From Rhodospirillales bacterium (GTDB taxonomy: Bacteria; Pseudomonadota; Alphaproteobacteria; Rhodospirillales; Shumkoniaceae): a stretch of DNA of 64,000 nucleotides. Where the stretch lies: contig JANQJG010000073.1 in NCBI GenBank assembly GCA_028281785.1, forward strand, positions 1 to 64,000, written 5' to 3'. Below are positions 1 to 7,805 of the stretch, in pieces. Position 1 is the stretch's first letter. Each line of letters opens with the position of its first letter. The translations under genes were made by a program, and so were the position numbers. The notes beneath the pieces are model-generated. The model saw only the letters and a list, made by a program, of their open reading frames with translations. It had not been told where the DNA came from and did not search any database.

Positions 1-506
1 CGGTTGTCGGCATTGACGCCGGCGAAGGCCAGGGCCACGAAACGCGCGGCGGACGGATAGCCCGGCGTGTGGTCGTTGATCGGCAGGTCGTTGTCGATGG
101 TCTTGGGGATATGGATGCAGCGCAGGGGATAGTCGGCCTTGGCGGCTTCCTCGCTGACGATCCGCAGGGTGTCGGAGGAGTCGTTGCCGCCGATATAGAA
201 GAAGGTCCCGATGTCATGCGCCTTTAGCACCTCGAAGATCTCATGGCAGTATTTGAGGTCCGGCTTGTCGCGGGTCGATCCGAGCGCGGAGCAGGGGGTT
301 TCGGCGACCAGCTCGAGGTTCTGTCTCGTCTCCCGCGTGAGGTCGAAAAAGTCTTCGTCGACGATGCCGCGGACGCCGTGGTGCGCGCCGTAAACCCGCT
401 CGACGGACGGATACTTGCGCGATTCGATGACCGTGCCGACCATCGATTCATTGATCACGGCGGTCGGCCCGCCGCCCTGGGCAACCAGAACCCTTCCCTC
501 CAGCAT
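1..506 (-). CDS. pfp: 6-phosphofructokinase, probably pyrophosphate-dependent (C-terminal part outside window)
   Basis: The gene reads leftwards off the window edge, so only the first ~168 residues are visible. It would phosphorylate fructose 6-phosphate in glycolysis in the cytoplasm. Visible signatures are the N-terminal nucleotide/PPi loop (VAQGGGPTAVINESMVG), then GGNDSSDT and PKTIDNDLP. Family knowledge: PKTIDND rather than PGTIDND, and GGNDS/GGDDS rather than GGDGS, mark the PPi-using clade; the donor itself is inferred. The start is the ATG at 506 because the loop follows within a few residues, as in the family. Nothing obvious lies between this start and the tRNA at 746. Confidence 0.85.
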   Translation of the reverse strand, partial: MLEGRVLVAQGGGPTAVINESMVGTVIESRKYPSVERVYGAHHGVRGIVDEDFFDLTRETRQNLELVAETPCSALGSTRDKPDLKYCHEIFEVLKAHDIGTFFYIGGNDSSDTLRIVSEEAAKADYPLRCIHIPKTIDNDLPINDHTPGYPSAARFVALAFAGVNADN

Positions 507-745
507 GACCCTCACACCTCCCTTTTCCGGAGAAACCGAAGCACCGGGGCCGGCCGGTCCGGACCCGTGGCGCGCCCGCTTGCGCGCGGGGGGAGTTTAT
601 TGGCTTCGGCGCGGTCTGCAAGTCCGTAAATCATGCATCGCCGTCGGCTCCGATGACGATCCGGTGAGCGCCGTCTGTGGCGCCTTGGCGACAGCGAGTC
701 TTGATTTTAGCCGGCAGCGCGTATAGATCAGGCCGATCGTCGTAA

Positions 746-821
746 GACCCCATCGTCTAGAGGCCTAGGACACCGGCCTTTCACGCCGGCAACACGGGTT
801 CGAATCCCGTTGGGGTCACCA
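746..821 (+). tRNA. tRNA-Glu (anticodon TTC)
   Basis: A complete cloverleaf can be drawn. The acceptor stem GACCCCA (746-752) pairs with TGGGGTC (811-817), the T-loop reads GGTTCGAATCC, and the anticodon TTC is at 780-782 in the loop CTTTCAC. The discriminator A818 and an encoded CCA (819-821) follow. The D-arm GTCTAGAGGCCTAGGAC is typical of bacterial tRNA-Glu. Confidence 0.97.
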
Positions 822-1279
822 ATTCTTTCAATCCCTTAGGCGAAATTTCTCCTTCAGGATCTTAGAAACGGTCTCGCTTCTCGTCGAATTTCGGGATGAG
901 CGCGACCCGCGCCATCCTGCGCGAAACCCCATCACGGCCTTGACGGCTACCCGTTTGGCCATCAATGGCGACTGCGGTTCCCGCAGCGTTACAGCCTGGG
1001 GCCATGCTGGATTAGTCGTCGCCGATATCGGCGAGTTGTTGATCCGCTTCAAACGACAACTCCTGTCGGATTTTAAGCATGAGAAATATTCTCAAATTCA
1101 ATCCGATCAATAAATTTTTGTTAAATTATTTAGGAAACATGAATGAAATTATTAATAAACCTCTATCAAATGAATTTGGCAATCGTGATGAATATCACTT
1201 CATGAGCCCGATGTTTTCACTACAAAGCTGTCTGGAAGTTTCATCAGTGGATTATTGGACTACATAGGCTTTAAGGTAG
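822..1279. other. Intergenic region with an AT-rich patch
   Basis: No convincing gene is visible. The first ~250 bases have ordinary GC content. From about 1075 to 1265 the sequence becomes strikingly AT-rich compared with everything around it. A 62-codon open frame (1079-1267) lies in the AT-rich part, but it has no recognisable domain and no clear ribosome binding site, so it is not called as a gene. No integrase or duplicated tRNA end was seen that would prove a tRNA-linked insertion. Confidence 0.5.
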
Positions 1280-1987
1280 ATGGCCTTCAGTCGCAGATTC
1301 GTCTTACTCGTCGTCCTTTGTGCCGCTTTCGCGTCCCCCGCTTTCGCCGACTATGGTTCGGCCAAGCAGGCCTTCGAGATCGGGGACCACGCGACCGCGT
1401 TCGCCGAGTTCCGCGCCCTGGCCGAGGAAGGCGATCCCCGCGCCCAGTTCGCCCTCGGGCTGATGTTTCAGACGGGGCGCGGCACCGACCGGGACCATGG
1501 GAAGGCGCTGCATTGGTATTGGGCGGCGGCCGATCAGGGGCTGGCGCGCGCGCAGAGCAATCTCGGCGTGCTGTATCGCCGCGGCCTCGGTGTCGAGCGC
1601 GACTTCACCCAGGCCCTGAAATGGTTCCGCAAGGCGGCCGATCAGGGTTACGCCCGCGCCGAGTACAATCTGGCGGAGATGTACCGGAACGGGGAGGGGG
1701 TTACGCGCGATCTCGTGCAGGCCTATGTGTGGTACGAGTTCCCTTTGACCAACCTGCCGCCCAGCGGCCGGGCCGCCGCCGCGCTCAGGCGCAACGCGAT
1801 GATCGATTCCATGTTGGTGAGCGAGCTTGTCGAGGCGGAAAGACTGGCCCGGGCGCATCGCGCGCGCCGGGAGCCCGGAGCGGTGTTCCCCGGTGAGACG
1901 GCGGAAAAGGTCCAGAGGGCGCAAGGGGTTCGGAGGATCGAAACCCCGGTGGAGACGGCGGTGGTCTCCGGCCCGGTTGAACGCTAG
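1280..1987 (+). CDS. Secreted Sel1-repeat (SLR) protein
   Basis: The 235-residue product starts with a signal peptide (about residues 1-23, ending in SPAFA). Tandem Sel1-like helical repeats follow, seen as recurring AxxxLGxMxxxGxGxxxDxxxAxxWYxxAAxQGxAxAQ patterns from about residue 35 to 150. Sel1 repeats act as protein-interaction scaffolds, usually in the periplasm or at the envelope; the partner is unknown. The C-terminal ~80 residues lack repeats and are charged. A paralogue with the same first three repeats but a shorter tail lies at 14098-14607. The start fits AAGGTAG just upstream and keeps the signal peptide intact. Confidence 0.8.
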   Translation: MAFSRRFVLLVVLCAAFASPAFADYGSAKQAFEIGDHATAFAEFRALAEEGDPRAQFALGLMFQTGRGTDRDHGKALHWYWAAADQGLARAQSNLGVLYRRGLGVERDFTQALKWFRKAADQGYARAEYNLAEMYRNGEGVTRDLVQAYVWYEFPLTNLPPSGRAAAALRRNAMIDSMLVSELVEAERLARAHRARREPGAVFPGETAEKVQRAQGVRRIETPVETAVVSGPVER

Positions 1988-2160
1988 CGGATTTTCCCGG
2001 CAGAGGTCGGGATCGGCCTCCCTCATGTCTCGGTTCCGCCCGGCCGGACGGAAAAGCGCTATGCGCGTCCCGCCGCGGGCGGTTACGATGCCGTGCGTCC
2101 CGCCCCGGCAAGCTCACGGATCGGAACGCTTGGTCGACGGGCGGTCGCCTGGAGAGTGCC

Positions 2161-2646
2161 ATGCCCTATGTGGATCCGACGGACCGGGATCGCGGTTTCC
2201 TGAGACTCGCCTTCGAGGAGGCCAGGCAGGGCTACGCCGAGGGCGGCGTGGCCGTGGGCGCGGTTCTGGTGCGCGACGGCGAGGTCGTCGCCCGGGGCCG
2301 CAACCGGTTGGTTCAGGAGTCGAATCCCATTCTGCACGGAGAGACGGACTGCATCCGGAACGCTGGGCGCGGCGTGGATTTCGGCCAAACGACCCTGTAC
2401 ACGTCGTTGAGTCCCTGCGCGATGTGCGCCGGAGCCATCCTGTTGTTTGGTATCCCCCGTGTCGTGATCGGCGACAATGAGAGCTTTCCCGGGGAGATCG
2501 ACTGGCTTCTGCGGCATGACGTCGAGATCGCCCTGGCCAACGACCGGGAAATGATCGACTTCTTCGCTAGATTCAGGCGCGAGAGGCCGGACCTCTGGGA
2601 CGAAGACATCAAGGGTTATGTCGAGCGGCCCGGCGCTCAAACCTAG
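2161..2646 (+). CDS. Cytosine deaminase, yeast Fcy1-like (CDA-superfamily nucleoside/base deaminase)
   Basis: The 161-residue protein carries the zinc-deaminase signatures H59-G-E61 (zinc His, proton-shuttle Glu) and P85-C86-A-M-C89 (zinc Cys pair). The stretch TLYTSLSPCAMCAGAILLFG, the following GIPRVVIGDNESF and the C-terminal ERPDLWDEDI resemble fungal cytosine deaminase Fcy1 more than tRNA adenosine deaminase TadA or guanine deaminase. It would convert cytosine to uracil in the cytoplasm for pyrimidine salvage. The start ATG has GGAG six bases upstream. It stands alone between unrelated genes. The exact base substrate is inferred from motif similarity. Confidence 0.8.
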   Translation: MPYVDPTDRDRGFLRLAFEEARQGYAEGGVAVGAVLVRDGEVVARGRNRLVQESNPILHGETDCIRNAGRGVDFGQTTLYTSLSPCAMCAGAILLFGIPRVVIGDNESFPGEIDWLLRHDVEIALANDREMIDFFARFRRERPDLWDEDIKGYVERPGAQT

Positions 2647-2664
2647 ATCTCAAGACATGATGCT

Positions 2665-3000
2665 CTATCGGTGGCGGCTGCAGATCACCTTGAGTCCGTC
2701 GATGCGTCCGGTGCCTCTGAGCTTGCATCCGACCAAGCGTCCGCGCGAGTCCACATACCAGAAGCTTTCCCCGGCTACGAAGCTGCCTTGCTGACGGACC
2801 GCCGCGGTCCTCGAACGAGTCGCGGGCGTCTTGGCCTTCGGCGGTTTGCCGCGCAGCACCGTGACGCGCTCGCCGGTCGTTGTCGAAACGGTTTCCACCT
2901 CCGTTCCGTGGAAGACGACCACGTCTGCTGCCGACACTGACCCGAAAGAGGTAAGTAATACGATAGTGGTAGCCGTAAAGAAACCAAGCCCGATTCTCAT
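2665..3000 (-). CDS. Small secreted protein of unknown function
   Basis: The 111-residue product begins with a clear signal peptide (MRIGLGFFTATTIVLLTSFGSVSA). A short basic, Thr/Lys-rich middle and a C-terminal part with two cysteines (GRLVGCKLRG, GLKVICSRHR) follow. No known domain is recognised. The ATG at 3000 is preferred over an upstream in-frame start because GGAGGTGAT lies directly before it and the signal peptide starts there. It is probably periplasmic; the cysteines could form a disulfide. Confidence 0.65.
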   Translation of the reverse strand: MRIGLGFFTATTIVLLTSFGSVSAADVVVFHGTEVETVSTTTGERVTVLRGKPPKAKTPATRSRTAAVRQQGSFVAGESFWYVDSRGRLVGCKLRGTGRIDGLKVICSRHR

Positions 3001-3134
3001 ATCACCTCCGTTTATCTTTTTATTGATTCTACGCAGTGATCTTATTTTCTTCAAGTTTGACTTGGTATTAAGTAGTCAATTTGGGATTGGATGTCCAGCG
3101 GTGTCGGACATTCTGCGGCTGACAGGCCTATGGA

Positions 3135-3377
3135 TCAGGCTTGGCCGGCCGCGCCGGTATCGCCGTCCTTACGGTTCTTGAGCACGACGTTGCCGTCTTC
3201 GTCGAAACACCCCTCGTAATAGGCGTTGCCGCGATAGTCTTCGGTCGCCTGCGGGGTCATGTCGTCGATCGCGTCTCCGAATCGGCCGGAAAGCGCGCGG
3301 GCGACGCGGTGGCCCAGGGTCGCCCCCATGCCGAGGGCGAAACCGGCCGCGAAAAGTCCGAAAAGCGGAAGGGGCAT
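3135..3377 (-). CDS. Small membrane-anchored hypothetical protein
   Basis: The 80-residue product has one hydrophobic N-terminal segment (MPLPLFGLFAAGFALGMGATLG) and then a polar, acidic tail rich in Asp, Glu and Asn. No domain is recognised. The start is the ATG at 3377, where the hydrophobic segment begins, with a GGGAGAT-like sequence upstream; the open frame further upstream looks like GC-rich background. It lies downstream of the FecR-type gene on the same strand. The function is unknown. Confidence 0.55.
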   Translation of the reverse strand: MPLPLFGLFAAGFALGMGATLGHRVARALSGRFGDAIDDMTPQATEDYRGNAYYEGCFDEDGNVVLKNRKDGDTGAAGQA

Positions 3378-3498
3378 CAGGGATCTCCCGAACCGGGTGG
3401 TGGGGGCTTGATTCCCCCCTATCTTACCCGGTACGGATGGTCCGGTCAGGAGCCTTTGCGCACCCGGCCGGCGAAACGGCGCGATTTTTCGGCGCCGA

Positions 3499-4263
3499 TC
3501 AGTCTTCTTCCCAGTCTTCCTCGCCTTTCCGCTGATCCTCGCCGGCTGGAAGGATGTCGGTGCGGGGGGCGCCCCCGACGGGCTGGTTTTGCGGCGCAAG
3601 CTGCCACAGGGGCGGCGCCATGCGGGCGAGGGCCATGGGAATGCCCCGGTCCACGGCTGGATCTCCGGTGAGAACCACGCCCGCGATCTGGGTGCTGATG
3701 CCCGAGCTCTGGCCGATGTGGATGCTGCTGGCGGCGGCGACCAACGTCGACGAGCCGTCCTTCGTGGTGACCTCGACGGTCCCCTCGATGACTCCAATCG
3801 TCAGGTGGCCGCCCTCGTCGAGGCGAAGGGCGAACTCGGTTCCGCGAATGCCGATCGTTGCAAGGGGCGTTTCAAGCCGGACATCGCGTTTGGAAAGCCG
3901 GCCGGAAACGAAATGGAAGGCGCCGGCTACCAATTCCACCAGGGCGTTGCCTTGCTGTGTGTCGAAATCGAACACGAGGTTATCGACCCTCAGACGTGTC
4001 TCCGCGCCCAGCGTCAATAGCGTGTCGTCGATTAGGCGAACGACGAGGGACGACCGCGCCGTGGTCTCCAGCTGCTCTTCCCGAACCACGCGGTCATCGA
4101 GTTGCTTCTCGGTTTTCGCGCCGTCCAGCGTGGTGCCGAACGCCACACCGGTCAAGGTTTCGACATGACCCACAACCGGCACGTCGCCCTGCGCCGGGGT
4201 CGTTCCCAGCAGACAGGCGAACCAGATCAGGAAAATTGGCCCGGCGATCCGATTTGCGGCCAT
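3499..4263 (-). CDS. FecR-domain secreted protein
   Basis: The 254-residue product has a signal peptide followed by a FecR-like domain. The domain is recognisable by the LTG-V..G....L..G..V...E.LETTARSSLVVRL..DTLLTLG pattern and the following ETPLATIGIRGTEFAL block. The Gln/Pro/Glu-rich C-terminus is likely disordered. FecR domains outside iron-dicitrate signalling occur in alphaproteobacterial envelope proteins, often near adenylate cyclases; no cyclase neighbours this copy. The ATG at 4263 is chosen because GGGAGA sits seven bases upstream; an in-frame ATG at 4284 is the alternative. A second FecR protein is at 17115-17753. Confidence 0.8.
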   Translation of the reverse strand: MAANRIAGPIFLIWFACLLGTTPAQGDVPVVGHVETLTGVAFGTTLDGAKTEKQLDDRVVREEQLETTARSSLVVRLIDDTLLTLGAETRLRVDNLVFDFDTQQGNALVELVAGAFHFVSGRLSKRDVRLETPLATIGIRGTEFALRLDEGGHLTIGVIEGTVEVTTKDGSSTLVAAASSIHIGQSSGISTQIAGVVLTGDPAVDRGIPMALARMAPPLWQLAPQNQPVGGAPRTDILPAGEDQRKGEEDWEED

Positions 4264-4402
4264 CGTGATGTCTCCCGAAAGCACGAACTGCGTCGCGGCA
4301 AAGGCTCAACCGCGATTCACCCCCAGTTTTAGGCGGTCGGGCTAAACATCCTGTTAAGACGGGGCTGATCTTGCAGATATCCGGGGGCGGGACAATGCGG
4401 CT

Positions 4403-5149
4403 CTAGAAGTAGTGGGGATAGCGGCTGCGAAACGTTTCGACGAAAGACAGCGTTTCCGAGAGGTGTTCGCGCAGCGCCGCCTCCGCGCGGTCGGCGTCGC
4501 GCGCGCGGATGGCGTCGAGGATGTCCTCGTGGCCGGACAGAATCCGGCTCATCTTGCCGCCCAAGGGCAGATGGATGAGACGCAGCCGGTCGATGTGGAC
4601 GCGCAGGGTGCCGATCTTCTGCCAAAGCCCGCCGACCCCGACCATGCGGTACATGGCGGCGTGGAAGGCCATGTCGTCCTGGGAGAAGGCTTTCTTGTCG
4701 TCGATCTCGAACGTGAAGCGGTGATGGCGCAGGATCGCCTCCAGCTCGCGGATGTTCTCGTCGGTGACGGTCTCGACGAGCTTGCGGATCACCTCGACCT
4801 CCACGCCAATTCTCAGGAACTGCGCTTCTCGCGCTCCTTGCACGTCGATGGTCGTGACATAGGTTCCCGACTGGGGCTTGATGATCACCAATCCCTCTTC
4901 CTCGAGCTTGCGCAGGGCCTCGCGTACCGGCATCGAGCTGATCCCGAAGGCCCGCGCCACGGCGTCCTTCGAGATAACTGCGCCGGGCTCCAGTTCGAGG
5001 TTTAGAATCAGATTCCGCAGCACCTCGCAAATCTGCGGCGCGACGGGAAGACGGCGGTCCAGTGGGAAGTGCCTTTCCGCCCCTGTCGCGGAAAAGGGAT
5101 GCGATGCCGATCCTGCCGGGGCACCAAGGGGCTTTTTTTGGGGTGCCAT
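4403..5149 (-). CDS. GntR-family (FCD/FadR subfamily) transcriptional regulator
   Basis: The 248-residue protein has an N-terminal winged helix-turn-helix (about residues 36-100; the core reads GISSMPVREALRKLEEEGLV). An all-helical FCD ligand domain follows (about 105-235) with metal-ligand-like Asp/His residues (DDMAFHAAMYR, and a C-terminal REHL). FCD regulators usually bind sugar acids or other carboxylates. It is transcribed divergently from the aldolase-TctCBA-dehydratase cluster, so it is the likely local repressor. A perfect 18-bp palindrome lies between the two starts. The inducer is unknown; a glucarate-derived compound is plausible. Confidence 0.88.
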   Translation of the reverse strand: MAPQKKPLGAPAGSASHPFSATGAERHFPLDRRLPVAPQICEVLRNLILNLELEPGAVISKDAVARAFGISSMPVREALRKLEEEGLVIIKPQSGTYVTTIDVQGAREAQFLRIGVEVEVIRKLVETVTDENIRELEAILRHHRFTFEIDDKKAFSQDDMAFHAAMYRMVGVGGLWQKIGTLRVHIDRLRLIHLPLGGKMSRILSGHEDILDAIRARDADRAEAALREHLSETLSFVETFRSRYPHYF

Positions 5150-5213
5150 GCTGTCCGCCGAATTCCCATTCAGAGGCGGTTACCCATACCAAAAAGCTGT
5201 TGCGCTTTACAAC

Positions 5214-5231
5214 TGAGATATTAATATCTCA
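5214..5231. promoter_or_regulatory. Candidate GntR operator (18-bp perfect palindrome)
   Basis: TGAGATATTAATATCTCA is a perfect palindrome in the 132-bp divergent gap between the GntR-family gene and the aldolase gene. It overlaps the likely -10 region of the rightward promoter. Its position and symmetry fit a dimeric repressor; binding by the neighbouring regulator is inferred. Confidence 0.6.
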
Positions 5232-5281
5232 CTTGCGTAAAAAATGAACCGAACGCGATAAATTAGGGGACGCGCAAAGCA

Positions 5282-6046
5282 ATGAAATTCATTCGTGAGA
5301 GGGCCTTGAGCGGCGAGTCGATGTTCGGGGTCGCCGCTCAACTCGGTTCGAGCCTAACCGTGGAGATGATTGGCCGGGCCGGTTTCGACTGGACCTGGAT
5401 CGACTGCGAGCACGGGACCGGCGACTACAGCGAGCTGATCCATCAGATCCAGGTCGCCCGCCTGGGCGACGCGCCCGCCATCGTGCGGATCGCCTGGAAC
5501 GAGCCGATACTCTTCAAGCGGGTTCTCGACCTGGGTGCCGCCGGGATCATGGTCCCCTATGTCAACACGGCGGAGGAGGCGCATCTCGCCGCGCAATCCA
5601 TGCGCTATCAACCGGAAGGCATTCGTGGCGTCGCTTCGTCGCCGCCGGCCTGCGGCTTCGCGCAGGGCTTCGACGACTACTACGCCAAGGCCAATGACAA
5701 CTTGCTGACCGTCGTACAGATCGAAACCGTCGAGGCGGTCGACAACGCCGAAGAGATCGCGGCGGTGCCCGGTGTCGACGTGTTGTTCGTGGGGCCCATG
5801 GACCTCAGCATCAACATGGGAATGGCCCGGCAGTTCAAGAATCCTGATTTCGAGGCGAATCTGGACCGCGTCGTGGCGGCCTGCCGGAAACACGGCAAGG
5901 TGCCGGGTATCCTGACGCCGACCCTGGATTACCTGGCTCCATGGAAAGCCAAGGGTTACTCGTTCTTCGTCGTCGGGTCCGACAGCACGGGACTGGCCAA
6001 GATGCTGGTTGACCTGCGCGCGAAGTGCGCCGAGTTCAAAGCCTGA
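5282..6046 (+). CDS. HpcH/HpaI-family aldolase (2-keto-3-deoxy sugar-acid aldolase)
   Basis: The 254-residue TIM-barrel class II aldolase has the family signatures DCEHG (His44 catalytic), QIET (Glu148 metal ligand) and GPMDLSINMG (Asp174 metal ligand). Such enzymes split 2-keto-3-deoxy acids into pyruvate plus an aldehyde. Next to glucarate dehydratase the attractive substrate is 5-keto-4-deoxy-glucarate, giving pyruvate and tartronate semialdehyde as GarL does; this is inferred from context. It is the first gene of the rightward cluster behind the palindromic operator. AGGGGA lies upstream of the ATG. Confidence 0.85.
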   Translation: MKFIRERALSGESMFGVAAQLGSSLTVEMIGRAGFDWTWIDCEHGTGDYSELIHQIQVARLGDAPAIVRIAWNEPILFKRVLDLGAAGIMVPYVNTAEEAHLAAQSMRYQPEGIRGVASSPPACGFAQGFDDYYAKANDNLLTVVQIETVEAVDNAEEIAAVPGVDVLFVGPMDLSINMGMARQFKNPDFEANLDRVVAACRKHGKVPGILTPTLDYLAPWKAKGYSFFVVGSDSTGLAKMLVDLRAKCAEFKA

Positions 6047-6176
6047 CAAGGCCAGAGGATCACTTGGAAGGCGTTGTTTTTTTAGTGCCCGCCGTAACCC
6101 GATATGCCGGCATCCCGGCCAGGGGGGCGGGGTTTTGGAAGACGTTCCACAAAACCACAATACGGAGGACAGATCG

Positions 6177-7145
6177 TTGAAAAGATTTTTTAGCGCCGTC
6201 GCCACCGGTCTCGTTGTCGCCGGGATGGCCTGTTCCGCCGCCGCCGATGGGTATCCGGAGAAACCCATCACCTTCATCGTGCCCTACTCGGCGGGGGGCA
6301 GCTCGGACACCCTGGTCCGCGGCATGCAGCCCTTCCTGGAGAAGGCCATGGGCGCGACCATCGTGCCGAAGAACGTGACCGGCGGCGGCGGGGCCGTTGG
6401 CATGTCCCAGGCCCTGTTCTCGTCGAAGGCAGACGGCTACACGGTGACGCTGCCGAGCAACGCCGTGTTCGGTCTCGAGGGCCTTGGCAACGTGCCGTGG
6501 AAGCACGGCGATTTCGATACCGTCGCTCGCGTCATTACCGAGGACTACAGCATCACCGTGCGCGGGGACTCGGAGTGGAAGAACCTGAAGGAGTTCATCG
6601 ACTACGTGAAGGGCAACCCCGGTAAGGTGAAGATGGGCTTCTCCGGCTTTGGCTCCTCGACCCATATCGTGGCGGCCGCCTTCGCCCAGGAGTTCGGCCT
6701 CGAATTCCAGTTCGTCCCCTATAAGGGCGGCGCCAAGACGGTGGCAGCGACGATGGGCGGCCATATCGACGTCAACACCCATCACCCGGCCGAGACCAAG
6801 GCTGGTGTCGACGCCGGCAAGCTCCGCGTGCTGGCGGTCATGGGGCCGAAGCGGTCCAACCTGTTCCCGAACGTACCGACGATGAAGGAGCTCGGTTACG
6901 ATTGGGAGCTGTCGCAATGGCGCGGCGTCGCCATGCCGAAGGGCGTGTCGAACGAGGTCAAGGCCAAGTGGAAAGAGGCCCTGACCCAGGTCACCGCCGA
7001 TCCCGAGTTTCAGAAGTTCATCGTCGAGCGCATGGGCGGCACCGTCGCCCCGGCTTTCGGCGCCGAACTGGACGCCTTCATCAAGCATATGGCCGGCATC
7101 TTCGTTCCTACGGCGCAGGAGCTGAAGGCCAGCCAGAAGAAATAG
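6177..7145 (+). CDS. Tripartite tricarboxylate transporter (TTT) substrate-binding protein, Bug/TctC family
   Basis: The 322-residue periplasmic binding protein starts with a signal peptide (about residues 1-24, ending in ACSAAADG). The Bug-family opening follows (YPEKPITFIVPYSAGGSSDTLVR), with later blocks GGGGAVGMSQ and FVPYKGGAKTVAATMGGHID. The start is taken as TTG at 6177 because GGAGG lies eight bases upstream and the signal peptide begins there; an ATG-led frame further upstream would disrupt it. It would capture an organic acid, here probably a sugar diacid, for the TctB/TctA permease encoded downstream. Confidence 0.88.
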   Translation: MKRFFSAVATGLVVAGMACSAAADGYPEKPITFIVPYSAGGSSDTLVRGMQPFLEKAMGATIVPKNVTGGGGAVGMSQALFSSKADGYTVTLPSNAVFGLEGLGNVPWKHGDFDTVARVITEDYSITVRGDSEWKNLKEFIDYVKGNPGKVKMGFSGFGSSTHIVAAAFAQEFGLEFQFVPYKGGAKTVAATMGGHIDVNTHHPAETKAGVDAGKLRVLAVMGPKRSNLFPNVPTMKELGYDWELSQWRGVAMPKGVSNEVKAKWKEALTQVTADPEFQKFIVERMGGTVAPAFGAELDAFIKHMAGIFVPTAQELKASQKK

Positions 7146-7175
7146 CGATACCAAGAAACGGAAATACCGACTCGT

Positions 7176-7200
7176 GGCCGGGTACCTTCGGGGCCCGGCC
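7176..7200 (+). terminator. Intercistronic hairpin between tctC and tctB (attenuator or mRNA stabiliser)
   Basis: GGCCGGG (7176-7182) pairs perfectly with CCCGGCC (7194-7200) around an 11-nt loop, 31 bases after the binding-protein stop codon. No strong U-run follows. Partial termination or 3'-end protection, giving more binding protein than permease, is more likely than full termination. Such hairpins are common after binding-protein genes. Confidence 0.5.
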
Positions 7201-7233
7201 CCCGTTTCAAGGTTATTCCGGTCTGGGTAAGCC

Positions 7234-7722
7234 ATGAGTAAAGTCAAGGGCGACGGCCTGTTTGCCCTGGTCCTCTTCGCGATTTTTTCCTTCGGCACCT
7301 ATCGAAGCCTGGTCATGGACGACCCGGTGGGGGGGCCGAACGACGTCGGGGCGGCGTTTTTCCCGTTCTGGGTATGTGTCTTTATCCAGGTGCTTTGCGT
7401 GATTGTTTTCGTGCAAGGCGTTCTGAAGGCGCGTGGCGAGCAGGCGAGCGCCGAAACCGAGGCGGTTCCGATGGGCAAGCGGGTAACCTTGTTCCTGGGA
7501 ATCCTGGCACTGCTGTTCATCTATATCCTGGTCATGGACACGGTGGGTTTCGTTGCCTCGAGCGCCGTATTCCTCATCCTCGTGAACCAGCTTCTGGTTT
7601 TTTCGGAAACCGGGCGCCTCTCGAGCCCCAAGGGACTTGCCTTTTCCGTGGTGTTTTTCGTTGTCACCTCCGGCTTGCTGTATCTCATGTTCAATACCGT
7701 CTTCAATCTGGCCTTGCCCTGA
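7234..7722 (+). CDS. TTT transporter small membrane subunit, TctB family
   Basis: The 162-residue protein has four hydrophobic segments (about residues 7-25, 40-60, 80-110 and 125-160) in the TctB/DUF1468 arrangement. The early segment includes the typical DPVGGPNDVGAAFFPFWV motif, close to the G-x-x-x-FP pattern of the family. TctB is the poorly conserved small partner of TctA in the inner membrane. Its place between the binding protein and the large permease supports the call. Confidence 0.85.
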   Translation: MSKVKGDGLFALVLFAIFSFGTYRSLVMDDPVGGPNDVGAAFFPFWVCVFIQVLCVIVFVQGVLKARGEQASAETEAVPMGKRVTLFLGILALLFIYILVMDTVGFVASSAVFLILVNQLLVFSETGRLSSPKGLAFSVVFFVVTSGLLYLMFNTVFNLALP

Positions 7723-7805
7723 TTGCCGGGCATGATGCGCGGTGGGCAGGGCGGCTTTTCCGGCAAGTGGATCGGTGGAATCGGTACCTTAACGGGACGT
7801 GCTAA

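Noticed and set aside
1079..1267. 62-codon frame in the AT-rich patch
   Set aside because: AT-rich DNA yields few chance starts but this frame has no domain, no good ribosome binding site and odd composition for the genome.
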